In this document: positions 10,601 to 18,361 of the stretch, one piece after another
Layout: each line of letters begins with the position of its first letter
Position numbering within the stretch: position 1 is the stretch's first letter
Source: DASSBQ01 sp040981125
GTDB taxonomy: Bacteria > Nitrospirota > Nitrospiria > Nitrospirales > Nitrospiraceae
Direction: 5' to 3'
NCBI GenBank assembly: GCA_040981125.1
Contig: JANRMQ010000017.1
Coordinates: 1 to 64,000, forward strand
DNA length: 64,000 nucleotides
Translations under genes and position numbers: made by a program
Notes under the pieces: model-generated
Seen by the model: only the letters and a program-made list of their open reading frames with translations
Databases searched by the model: none
What the model was told of the DNA's origin: nothing

Positions 10601-11578
10601 GGTGAGGCGCTGATTTCTCTCCGCGATCGCCTGCTTCTTGGCGGAATCCTGCAGTTCGGTCAGGACGGCGCGGCCGACCAACTCCTGCGGATTCACAGGA
10701 ATTTCCTTAATTCCGGCCGCCTTCAGACGAGCGATGAGCGCCCTGGTCAGCTTGGCGCCTTCCTTGACAATGGCTTCCTTTCCGCCCTTTTCCGTAACTT
10801 CCGCCGAGCTCCGCAACCCATGGTGGATTTCCGGATCAAGTTTCCGGAACAGTTTTCCCTTCGAGACACGGATCTCTTCCACCGGGTAATACATCCGCAA
10901 CAGATCGTCGCTGGAATAACCGAACGCCTTGAGCAAAATGGTGGCCGGCATTTTTCTCCGGCGATCAATCCGGACATAAAGAATATCCCGCGCGTCGAAT
11001 TCGAAATCGAGCCAGGAACCGCGATACGGAATGATTCGCGCCGAATACAGCACCTTTCCGCTCGCATGAGTTCGGCCCTTATCATGCGTAAACGACGCGC
11101 CGGGCGACCGATGCAACTGGCTCACCACGACCCGCTCAGTCCCGTTGATGATGAACGTGCCGCGCTCGGTCATGAGCGGCAGCTCGCCCACGTAAACTTC
11201 CTGCTCGCGGACATCGAGCACCTTCTTTTTCGGCCCCTTGTCTTCCTTATCGAACACGATCAGCCTGACCCGCAGCTTGAGCGGGACGGCGAACGTCATG
11301 CCTTGCTCGAGGCATTCTCGCTCGTCGTATTTGGGCGTACCCAAGGAGTAATTCGAGAACTCGAGCGCGGCCGTGTTGTTGTAGTCTGCAATGGGAAACA
11401 CACTGGCCAAGGCGGCTTGAAGGCCCTGATCCTTGCGCCGCTCCGGGTCCCCTTCCATTTGGAGGAACTCTTCGTAGGAACGTTTCTGAATTTCGATGAG
11501 ATCCGGAATGTCGATACTCGTCCGGATACGAGAAAAATCTTTCCGTTCAGCCAACTCACCGATTGATGATTCCGACAT
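7616..11578 (-). CDS. rpoB: DNA-directed RNA polymerase subunit beta
   Basis: Beta is the second catalytic-core subunit of RNA polymerase and the rifampicin target. The rifampicin-pocket segment is recognisable (SSQLSQFMDQTNPL, then HKRRLSALGPGGL), with the sites usually altered in resistance (D, H, R and S equivalents) in their sensitive form. The start was placed at the ATG giving MSESSIGELAER because GGAGG lies 8 bases upstream; an in-frame ATG 21 bases earlier has no ribosome-binding site. The product is 1320 residues. Confidence 0.97.
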   Translation of the reverse strand: MSESSIGELAERKDFSRIRTSIDIPDLIEIQKRSYEEFLQMEGDPERRKDQGLQAALASVFPIADYNNTAALEFSNYSLGTPKYDERECLEQGMTFAVPLKLRVRLIVFDKEDKGPKKKVLDVREQEVYVGELPLMTERGTFIINGTERVVVSQLHRSPGASFTHDKGRTHASGKVLYSARIIPYRGSWLDFEFDARDILYVRIDRRRKMPATILLKAFGYSSDDLLRMYYPVEEIRVSKGKLFRKLDPEIHHGLRSSAEVTEKGGKEAIVKEGAKLTRALIARLKAAGIKEIPVNPQELVGRAVLTELQDSAKKQAIAERNQRLTDDILEKILESDIEEFKVIYLDAGTATPVILDTLEMERTGSKEEAMVEIYRRLRPGETPSVETAKALFDNLFLSAKRYDLSPVGRLKLNKKLGLDHPLEQRTLTAQDIVEVVRYLVNLKIGKGEIDDIDHLGNRRVRSVGELLENQFRLGLVRMERSIKERMNLLDMETVLPHDLINAKPVVAAVKEFFSSSQLSQFMDQTNPLAEITHKRRLSALGPGGLTRERAGFEVRDVHPSHYSRICPIETPEGPNIGLITSLATYARINEFGFIEAPYRKVVKGRVTDEIEYLSAIEGDKYLIAQANSKVDGAGKLVSETVSARYGGDFITAAPDKVEYMDVSPKQVVSVATALVPFLEHDDANRALMGSNMQRQAVPLIKSESPLVGTGMEAVVARDSGYVVQSRRAGVVESVDATRIVVRADLSKDGRKRNDSGLDVYDLIKFQRSNQNTCITQTPVVRIGEPVKKGQVLADGPAIDHGELALGKNVLVAFMPWGGYNFEDAILLSEKLVREDAFTSIHIEEFEVEARDTKLGKEEITRDIPNVGEEALRDLDESGIIRIGAEVKPGDILVGKVTPKGETQLTPEEKLLRAIFGEKAGDVKDTSLTVPPGVEGIVVDVKIFSRKGMDKDERSKSIESEDHMKLQRDHQEELRIIEDEKTKKVRKLLLGKVVGRDLMDPETGDVILKKKGKLTAEILKRLPDDMVRHIILSDPDEQKELEDVERRAKEQIEILQTLYDEKVGRLKRGDELPPGVIKLVKVYIAMKRKIQVGDKMAGRHGNKGVVSRVLPEEDMPYLPDGTPVEIVLNPLGVPSRMNVGQILETHLGWAARALGIKVASPVFDGASEKEIKELLQKAKISASGQTDLVDGRTGESFGSPVTVGYMYVLKLHHLVDDKIHARSIGPYSLVTQQPLGGKAQFGGQRLGEMEVWALQAYGAASTLQEFLTVKSDDVPGRSRMYEAIVKGEPYLEPGLPESFNVLVKELQSLGLDVELVKSKD

Positions 11579-11662
11579 CCGCCAGCCCTCCAGGCTCATG
11601 GGTTAACGCAAGGCACGACCGAACAAGCCGGCAGAGGCCGGCCGCAGACACCCACTTGTCGC

Positions 11663-12061
11663 TTACTTGATTTCCACTTTGGCGCCGCCGTCTTCCAACT
11701 TCTTCTTCATGGCGTCCGCTTCTTCCTTGGTCACGCCCGTCTTGACCGGCTTCGGCGCGCCTTCCACAAGGTCCTTCGCCTCCTTCAAGCCCAAGCTGGT
11801 CAATTCACGCACCACCTTGATGACTTGGATCTTCTTGTCGGCCGCCGCGCTGGCCAACACGACGTCAAACGCCGTCTTTTCCTCGGCCGGCGCCGCCGCC
11901 CCGCCGCCTGCCGGCGCCGCCGCCACGGCCACCGGCGCCGCCGCGGTCACCCCGAATCGCGTCTCCAGGCCCTTTACCAGCTCGGACAATTCCAATACGC
12001 TCATTCCCTCGATCGCCTTGATCAATTCGTCCTGCGAAAGCTTTCCCTCTGTTGCCGGCAT
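11663..12061 (-). CDS. rplL: 50S ribosomal protein L7/L12 from an internal start inside the L10 fusion
   Basis: An ATG at 12061 inside the fused frame would give a normal stand-alone L7/L12 of 132 residues beginning MPATEGKLSQDEL. GGAGG lies 5 bases upstream of this ATG, a good ribosome-binding site. Because ribosomes carry four or six L12 copies per L10, independent initiation here is the simplest way to supply excess free L12. That both products are made is inference; the start and its ribosome-binding site are seen directly. Confidence 0.6.
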   Translation of the reverse strand: MPATEGKLSQDELIKAIEGMSVLELSELVKGLETRFGVTAAAPVAVAAAPAGGGAAAPAEEKTAFDVVLASAAADKKIQVIKVVRELTSLGLKEAKDLVEGAPKPVKTGVTKEEADAMKKKLEDGGAKVEIK

Positions 12062-12595
12062 GTCGCCCTCCCCTTTCTTTTTGTCTTGAATAGCCGCAAT
12101 GATTCTCACGAACTTACTGAGCACTCCGCTTAACACATACACGAGGCCGCGTGCGGGTCCCTGCATCGCCGACAGAAGCATGGCGATGAGCACTTCCTTT
12201 TTGGGCAATTTTGCCACCGCGGCGATATCGGACGCCTGCACAACCTTGCCTTCCAATACCCCGACGGTGATCTTGATCTTCTCTTCGCGCTTCTCGGCCG
12301 CAATGAAGTCGCGCAGCACCTTGGTCGGCAGCACCGGGTCGTCATACCCGATCACCACACCGAGCGGACCCTTAAAGTGAGCTTTGATGCCCGCCAGCGT
12401 CGTGCCGTCGGCCGCGCGCGCCGCCAGCGTATTTTTCATAACCTTATACTCGGCGTTCGCCGCGCGCAGCTGCTTTCGCAGCTCTGTCACATGACTCACG
12501 GGCAGCCCCGCCGATTCCATCAAAATCGCAAGCCTGGCCCGGCTGAACTTCTCGGCAAACTCGGCGACAGCCGTCGCCTTGTCTTCTTTTTTCAT
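11663..12595 (-). CDS. rplJ-rplL: Fused ribosomal proteins L10 and L7/L12 (single reading frame)
   Basis: One open frame of 310 codons encodes all of L10 (residues 1-178) followed without a stop codon by all of L7/L12 (residues 179-310). L10 anchors the ribosomal stalk and L7/L12 recruits translational GTPases. The L10 part retains the C-terminal helix (VLSGVLSKFVRIIAAIQDKKK) that binds L12 dimers. The L12 part has its own N-terminal domain, an Ala/Pro/Gly-rich hinge near 220-240 and the GLKEAKDLVEGAPKPVK motif of the C-terminal domain. In most bacteria rplJ and rplL are separate genes. Joining needs the loss of the L10 stop in frame, so either a real fusion with internal initiation or a base-level error must be considered. 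Confidence 0.85.
   Translation of the reverse strand: MKKEDKATAVAEFAEKFSRARLAILMESAGLPVSHVTELRKQLRAANAEYKVMKNTLAARAADGTTLAGIKAHFKGPLGVVIGYDDPVLPTKVLRDFIAAEKREEKIKITVGVLEGKVVQASDIAAVAKLPKKEVLIAMLLSAMQGPARGLVYVLSGVLSKFVRIIAAIQDKKKGEGDMPATEGKLSQDELIKAIEGMSVLELSELVKGLETRFGVTAAAPVAVAAAPAGGGAAAPAEEKTAFDVVLASAAADKKIQVIKVVRELTSLGLKEAKDLVEGAPKPVKTGVTKEEADAMKKKLEDGGAKVEIK
12066..12073 (-). promoter_or_regulatory. Internal Shine-Dalgarno for L7/L12 within the L10 coding sequence
   Basis: The minus strand reads GGGGAGGG ending 4 bases before the L7/L12 ATG, with the core GGAGG spaced 5 bases from it. It encodes the Gly-Glu-Gly residues at the L10/L12 joint. Its retention argues that free L7/L12 is still translated separately. 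Confidence 0.6.
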
Positions 12596-12620
12596 ACCCG
12601 TTCCCTTCCTGACAGAAGCG

Positions 12621-13313
12621 TCAACTCCACATCTTCGATAAGGCCACCGTATCCAATTTCACGCCCGGCCCCATAGTGCTGGAGATCGTCGCGCTCTTCA
12701 AATAACGCCCCTTGCATGACGCCGGCTTGGCTTTAATGACGGATTCCAGCACCGCCTGAGCATTGTCATAGAGCTTCTGGGCATCGAAGGAGACCTTGCC
12801 GACCGGCACCTGCACGATTCCGGCTTTTTCAACTTTGAACTCCACGCGCCCCCTGCGTATTTCGCCGACCGCCTTCCCAACCTCGAATGTGACCGTACCG
12901 GTCTTCGGATTCGGCATGAGACCGCGCGGCCCCAAGACCTTGCCTAACTTTCCGACCGATGCCATCAAATCCGGCGTGGAGATCGCGCAATCAAACTCCA
13001 TCCAGCCGCCCTTGATTTTCTCCATGAGGTCGTCGGCTCCGACAAAATCCGCCCCGGCCTGCCGCGCCTCCTGTTCCTTCTCACCCTTTGCAAAGACCAA
13101 CACCCGAAGCTTCTTTCCGGTGCCGTGTGGCAGCGCGGTCGTGCCACGGACCATCTGATCCGACCGCTTGGGGTCAATGCCCAATCGAATCGCCAGATCC
13201 ACGGATTCGTCAAACTTCGCATAGGCCGCCTTCTTCACCAGATCCACGGCTTCCTGCAGCGGATACAGCCTTGGTTCGACCTTCTCCGCCGCCGCTGTCA
13301 TTTTCTTTCCCAT
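12621..13313 (-). CDS. rplA: 50S ribosomal protein L1
   Basis: L1 forms the mobile L1 stalk that steers deacylated tRNA out of the E site and in many bacteria represses its own operon. The 230-residue product has the family length and the signature LGKVLGPRGLMPNPKTGTV near residues 124-142. An AAGGAG lies at suitable spacing before the ATG. It lies 25 bases upstream of the L10-L12 gene and 40 bases after rplK, the standard rplKAJL order. Confidence 0.98.
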   Translation of the reverse strand: MGKKMTAAAEKVEPRLYPLQEAVDLVKKAAYAKFDESVDLAIRLGIDPKRSDQMVRGTTALPHGTGKKLRVLVFAKGEKEQEARQAGADFVGADDLMEKIKGGWMEFDCAISTPDLMASVGKLGKVLGPRGLMPNPKTGTVTFEVGKAVGEIRRGRVEFKVEKAGIVQVPVGKVSFDAQKLYDNAQAVLESVIKAKPASCKGRYLKSATISSTMGPGVKLDTVALSKMWS

Positions 13314-13353
13314 ACCGACTCCTTACGGTTACGGCACACCACGACAAACGATT

Positions 13354-13776
13354 CTACTGAACGGCGATCCCCATGCTTCGCGCGGTTCCCGCTATGATCT
13401 TGATGGCGCCTTCCAAGTCCGCGGCATTCAAATCCGACATCTTTTTCTGGGCGATCTCTCGGATCTGGGCCTCCGACACCTTACCAACCTTGTCTTTATG
13501 CGGAATTCCCGATCCCTTGATGATGCCGGCGGCTTTCTTGAGAAGATCCGATGCCGGCGGCGTCTTGAGAATGAAGGTAAAACTTCGATCCTTGTACACC
13601 GTAATGACGACGGGAATAATGCTGTCCCCTTCCTTCTGGGTCTTGGCATTAAATTGCTTGCAAAATTCCATAATATTGACCCCGTGCTGGCCCAAAGACG
13701 GCCCGACCGGTGGCGCCGGATTGGCTTTCCCGGCGGGGATCTGGAGTTTAATTTGCGCCGATACTTCCTTTGCCAT
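13354..13776 (-). CDS. rplK: 50S ribosomal protein L11
   Basis: L11 binds the GTPase-associated centre of 23S rRNA at the base of the L7/L12 stalk. The 140-residue product is of normal length. The conserved N-terminal run PAGKANPAPPVGPSLGQHG and the C-terminal AAGIIKGSG and AGTARSMGI segments are clear. AAGGAG precedes the ATG by 6 bases. A long perfect hairpin separates it from nusG. Confidence 0.98.
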   Translation of the reverse strand: MAKEVSAQIKLQIPAGKANPAPPVGPSLGQHGVNIMEFCKQFNAKTQKEGDSIIPVVITVYKDRSFTFILKTPPASDLLKKAAGIIKGSGIPHKDKVGKVSEAQIREIAQKKMSDLNAADLEGAIKIIAGTARSMGIAVQ

Positions 13777-13806
13777 GACTACTCCTTGCGTAGAATTCTG
13801 AGCGCC

Positions 13807-13855
13807 GAGTTATGAGTTCTGAGCTTCAATCCTGACAACTCACAACTCATAACTC
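13807..13855. repeat. Perfect 12-bp inverted repeat between nusG and rplK
   Basis: GAGTTATGAGTT at 13807-13818 is the exact reverse complement of AACTCATAACTC at 13844-13855, with a 25-base loop that contains further partial complementarity. The repeat fills most of the 94-base nusG-rplK gap. No T-run follows on the transcribed (minus) strand, so it is not a canonical terminator; an RNA-processing or L1-type regulatory structure is possible. Confidence 0.7.
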
Positions 13856-13870
13856 CAAACCCAGAACTGT

Positions 13871-14413
13871 TTAAATGCGTTCCACCTGCAAGAAACCCAA
13901 TTCCACCGGCGTCGATCGCCCGAAAATGCTGACGAAAACTTTCACCCGGCTATGGTCCCCGTCGACCTCGTCGACCACCCCGTTAAAACCGAGAAACGGA
14001 CCGTCCACGATCCGCACATTGTCTCCCTTGATAAAGCGGATCTGCTCCCGCGGGCCGGCGGCGCCCGCATCCACCTGCTTAAGCAAAGAATCCACCTCGT
14101 CGGATGACAATGGGGTCGGCAGCGCGCCGCCGCCGACGAACCCGGTGACTTTCGGCGTCTCCTTAATCATCTGCAAGGTCTCATCAGCCAACGGCGTCTC
14201 CAGCTCTACCAACACATATCCGGGAAAGAACTTTCTTCGAGAGGTCCGACGCTTTCCATCCTTGATTTCAATCACATCCTCGGTCGGCACCAGAACCTGA
14301 CCTAGTTTTTCCACAAGCCCCATTTGATTGGCTCGTTCGAGAAGACTCGTCTTGACCCGCCCCTCGAAGCCGGCATAGGTATGAATGACATACCAATTCT
14401 TATTCCCCATCAT
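13871..14413 (-). CDS. nusG: Transcription termination/antitermination factor NusG
   Basis: NusG binds RNA polymerase to suppress pausing and couples transcription to translation or Rho. The product has the NGN domain (NWYVIHTYAGFEGRV at the N-terminus, RKFFPGYVLVEL in the middle) and a C-terminal KOW domain (FIKGDNVRIVDGPFLGFNG). Two ATGs stand in tandem; the second, at 14410, has the better spacing from GAGG, giving 179 residues. It follows secE by 31 bases in the usual secE-nusG pair. Confidence 0.97.
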   Translation of the reverse strand: MMGNKNWYVIHTYAGFEGRVKTSLLERANQMGLVEKLGQVLVPTEDVIEIKDGKRRTSRRKFFPGYVLVELETPLADETLQMIKETPKVTGFVGGGALPTPLSSDEVDSLLKQVDAGAAGPREQIRFIKGDNVRIVDGPFLGFNGVVDEVDGDHSRVKVFVSIFGRSTPVELGFLQVERI

Positions 14414-14444
14414 CTCCTCTTCACTGAAATGTCCGGCCTCATGC

Positions 14445-14639
14445 TTAGATTACCTTCCGCATCAGCCAACCAAGGAACGAGTCCACCACCGATAAATAGA
14501 GCGACATGAGCACACAAAACACAATGACCACGGTGGTCGCCCCGAGCGTTTCGCCCTTCGAGGGGAAAGAAACCTTCCTGAGCTCGCTTCGGACACCGTC
14601 GATAAATTCTCGAACCGACGCAACAAACCGCTGAAACAT
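14445..14639 (-). CDS. secE: Preprotein translocase subunit SecE
   Basis: SecE clamps the SecY channel in the inner membrane. The 64-residue product is the short one-helix form: an amphipathic N-terminal region with the conserved RSELRKVSFPSK segment (residues 18-29), then one transmembrane helix from about residue 35 to 55. A GAGGGAGAC stretch precedes the ATG. It lies between tRNA-Trp and nusG as in many bacteria. Confidence 0.95.
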   Translation of the reverse strand: MFQRFVASVREFIDGVRSELRKVSFPSKGETLGATTVVIVFCVLMSLYLSVVDSFLGWLMRKVI

Positions 14640-14723
14640 GTCTCCCTCGCTAATTCAACCAGCCGAATGATTCCGGCCGCCCTGCGGCTGGCAGTGCAAC
14701 CGGCAACATGAGTACGCTCTGTT

Positions 14724-14800
14724 TGGCAGGGGCACCAGGAATCGAACCCGGACCTTCGGTTTTGGAGACCGACATGCTAGCCGTTGAACACCATGCCCCT
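14724..14800 (-). tRNA. tRNA-Trp (CCA)
   Basis: A cloverleaf can be drawn with acceptor AGGGGCA pairing to TGCCCCT, anticodon stem TCGGT/ACCGA around the loop CTCCAAA (anticodon CCA), and T-arm GGTTCGATTCC. The terminal CCA is encoded. It sits between rpmG and secE, the place tRNA-Trp holds in many bacterial beta operons. Confidence 0.95.
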
Positions 14801-14817
14801 GCACAGCTCGTGAGGGA

Positions 14818-14871
14818 TGAGGCGTGAACCGTGAAGAGGAAATCCCCTTACGCCTGACGCTTCACGCCTGA
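14818..14871. repeat. Imperfect hairpin between rpmG and tRNA-Trp
   Basis: TGAGGCGTGAA at 14818-14828 pairs with TTCACGCCTGA at 14861-14871 with one mismatch. It shares the GAGGCGTGAA wording with the tandem repeat on the other side of rpmG. Possibly an RNA-processing site that releases the tRNA from the mRNA (inference). Confidence 0.5.
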
Positions 14872-14872
14872 G

Positions 14873-15022
14873 TTATTTCACCTCTTTGTGCGGCGTGTGT
14901 TTCCGACAAAATCGACAGAACTTATTCCGCTCCAATCGATCCGGATCATTCTTTTTATTCTTCCGTGTCGAGTAGTTCCGCTGCTTGCAAGCCGTACAGG
15001 CCAAGTCAATAATGTCACGCAT
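14873..15022 (-). CDS. rpmG: 50S ribosomal protein L33
   Basis: This 49-residue gene begins MRDIIDLACTACKQRNYST and ends KHTPHKEVK. Two CxxC pairs (CTAC near the N-terminus and CRFC near the C-terminus) make it the zinc-binding L33 form. L33 binds the 50S subunit near the E site. It stands between tuf and tRNA-Trp, a placement known from several phyla. Confidence 0.95.
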   Translation of the reverse strand: MRDIIDLACTACKQRNYSTRKNKKNDPDRLERNKFCRFCRKHTPHKEVK

Positions 15023-15030
15023 TTTCTATT

Positions 15031-15113
15031 CGTGAGGCGTGAAGCGTGAGGCGTGAAGCAGATGGCTTGACTCCTCCCGCCATCCTCTCACACCTCACCC
15101 CTTACCCCTCACG
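15031..15113. repeat. Tandem 14-bp repeat within a long imperfect hairpin, rpmG-tuf spacer
   Basis: GTGAGGCGTGAAGC occurs twice in perfect tandem at 15032-15045 and 15046-15059. The 28-base block at 15031-15058 also pairs imperfectly (about 21 of 28 positions) with the complementary tract ending at 15113. It fills the spacer between tuf and rpmG. No gene or T-run terminator is seen here. Confidence 0.65.
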
Positions 15114-15123
15114 CTCCCCATAA

Positions 15124-16329
<1,206 letters not shown>

Positions 16330-16420
16330 ACGTCACTCCCTCGATTGGTCGAACCATTCCACTTAAGGCCATATCCCGTCGCGCATGATTGCACACGCTC
16401 CGGCTCAAACTCACTCTGGA

Positions 16421-16496
16421 TGGAGCCCACGACGCGGATCGAACGCGTGACCTCGTCCTTACCAAGGACGTGCTCTACCAACTGAGCTACGTGGGC
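16421..16496 (-). tRNA. tRNA-Thr (GGT)
   Basis: Acceptor GCCCACG pairs with CGTGGGC; the anticodon arm CGTCC/GGACG encloses the loop TTGGTAA (anticodon GGT); the T-loop region GTTCGATCC is present and CCA is encoded. It is the third tRNA of a Tyr-Gly-Thr cluster just upstream of tuf. Confidence 0.95.
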
Positions 16497-16688
16497 CTCA
16501 AAAATTGCTCATTTGGCGATGTAGTGATCGGGTGATTTTTCGGACTCATCCTCACCTGAACTACAATACCCAACTCACCAAATCACGAGATCTCACAATC
16601 ACCAATTCCCCCGGATGAAAGTCCACAAAATTTGCGGCGATTCCCCGGTCGCCCATCATACTGACTTTCGGTAGGGTCCAGCACGGTA

Positions 16689-16763
16689 TGGAGCGGGCGA
16701 TGGGATTTGAACCCACGACAGCCAGCTTGGAAGGCTGGAACTCTACCACTGAGCTACGCCCGC
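16689..16763 (-). tRNA. tRNA-Gly (TCC)
   Basis: Acceptor GCGGGCG pairs with CGCCCGC; the anticodon arm CCAGC/GCTGG encloses CTTCCAA (anticodon TCC); the T-arm GGTTCAAATCC and encoded CCA are present. It is the middle tRNA of the tuf-linked cluster. Confidence 0.95.
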
Positions 16764-17021
16764 CCACTACCACTTTGCCGATCCCGCCCCGCTCAACTCA
16801 TAAAAAACGGTAACGTGCGAAAAGTCAGGCCCGATGGCACCCATCCGTCCAAGCCACCAACGCCGGCATTATTAGACCACTTCCAAGACCTCACTGCGGT
16901 GACCCATGAACAAATTGAACGGATCCGGTCAAACAACTTTCTAAAATCAAGCATCAAACCTAAGACGTCTGTCCCGTCGCGCCAGGACTAATGATGATCG
17001 CCCCGGTTGAGCAAGCTCGGC

Positions 17022-17107
17022 TGGTGGGCAGGCAAGGGTTCGAACCTTGGAAGCCATCAGGCAGCAGATTTACAGTCTGCCCCCTTTGTCCACTTGGGTA
17101 CCTGCCC
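17022..17107 (-). tRNA. tRNA-Tyr (GTA)
   Basis: A class II tRNA of 86 bases with a long variable arm. Acceptor GGGCAGG pairs with CCTGCCC; the anticodon stem CAGA/TCTG encloses CTGTAAA (anticodon GTA); the T-arm GGTTCGAACC and encoded CCA are present. It is the first recognisable gene of the minus-strand superoperon. Confidence 0.95.
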
Positions 17108-17347
17108 GTCCGCCCTTCATTTCAGACCACAATGGAATTTCAACCCTGCAGGCAAATCGAAAACACAAGCGGCCTCCATTCTCCTCGTCGAGAATGAGAA
17201 GGTCACGCCATGCACAGCACCCCAGCAGGTAATTGATGGCTGGCTTGCTGAAGATGATGAAGATTGGCCCGGAATCGAAAGCATCCGATTCTATTAGCGA
17301 AGTTTCTCGATGTCAAGGGGATAAATCGCGAAAGAACCCCCGGCCCC

Positions 17348-18361
17348 TTAGTGAGCATCCGAAGGCGCGCACAGGCGAAGCGGCATTTCATCGGCCCCCT
17401 TCTCCAACAGGCGGACCGAGCGATCAATACGGTCCGCAGCGCCTCCAAGCACCTTTTCCATCAACATTCGCACTTCCGGAGGCGAGATACGAAAGGCCGG
17501 GGCCATAAAACGCTTCTGAGAGATCGCCTTTTCTGTAGTATCTTGAGGCTCATAGTAGCCGCGGAAATCACCCCCATTGTCCGCCTTGCGGAGCCTCTCA
17601 ATCCACTCGCGAGTGCCGGCAGGTGAATCAATCGGCTGTTTCTGTTTAGAGTGGGCAACTTCCAGTTGAGTCCAGATGGCCCACCCGACAAAGACGGCCC
17701 ATGTTTCATTGAGGAGTTCCCAGGACTCCTCCTCACTCAAAAAGCGTTCCTCGGTTTGATTTTTTCTTTGGGGAATGGGCGTGATAAGTACGTGTTCGTA
17801 TCGACAATGCTGCTGATCCCGCGCAAATCCCATGAGAGACTCGGACGAAGCCCCGCCACTGTCCAACCGCCGGGATTCCACGGTGAGGTAATCCATATAG
17901 GCGTGAAATAATTCATGGTACAGAGTTTGGAGATCTTTGTGCGTCAATTGCCGGAGGGGACGTAGTGTGCCGCCTGCGCGATTGAATGACAGCGCCCGAT
18001 TAAGAATCATCCGGTGATCTGCAGGATGGTACTCGGCGGCAAATGTACGTAAGTCATCGAATTCAAATTGCACGAAGCCTGCCGGGATTTCCTCCAGAAA
18101 TTTAACAGGGAGCTTGAGCCCCGCGGCGTCCGCCAGCAAATTCCGCCACAGCAGCGCCGGATTCACGACCACCTGGCTTTGCGCCGGCGACACCAGACAA
18201 CAGGCGACCATAAACAGAGGTCCTATCAACCAACCGGTCGCTCCACGAAGAACCACGGCAGCCCGGAGACCTGCCGCTTCACCCGACGAAGCGAGCCTGT
18301 TTGGTTCCGTATGATGAGACCGTACATCAGCCATATCGATCGTGATCGACGCCCCATTCAT
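17348..18361 (-). CDS. Exported or membrane-anchored HExxH protein, putative metallopeptidase
   Basis: A 337-residue protein of unknown family. A hydrophobic stretch near residues 43-62 followed by SPAQSQ looks like a signal sequence or anchor. YHELFHAYMDYL at about 148-159 contains an HExxH zinc-site motif, and a later NETWAVF near 218-224 could supply the third ligand in the style of gluzincins (inference). The start used has AGAGGGG upstream and overlaps the 3' end of the helicase gene by 35 bases; a later ATG at 18334 overlaps by 8. The tight overlap suggests translational coupling with the helicase. Confidence 0.75.
   Translation of the reverse strand: MNGASITIDMADVRSHHTEPNRLASSGEAAGLRAAVVLRGATGWLIGPLFMVACCLVSPAQSQVVVNPALLWRNLLADAAGLKLPVKFLEEIPAGFVQFEFDDLRTFAAEYHPADHRMILNRALSFNRAGGTLRPLRQLTHKDLQTLYHELFHAYMDYLTVESRRLDSGGASSESLMGFARDQQHCRYEHVLITPIPQRKNQTEERFLSEEESWELLNETWAVFVGWAIWTQLEVAHSKQKQPIDSPAGTREWIERLRKADNGGDFRGYYEPQDTTEKAISQKRFMAPAFRISPPEVRMLMEKVLGGAADRIDRSVRLLEKGADEMPLRLCAPSDAH

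Noticed and set aside
9893..11566. Plus-strand open frame of 557 codons
   Set aside because: Antisense to rpoB, which is unmistakable; caused by the GC-rich third positions of rpoB.
16991..17297. Small plus-strand frames over tRNA-Tyr and its upstream region
   Set aside because: They read through the tRNA gene on the opposite strand and show no protein-like pattern.
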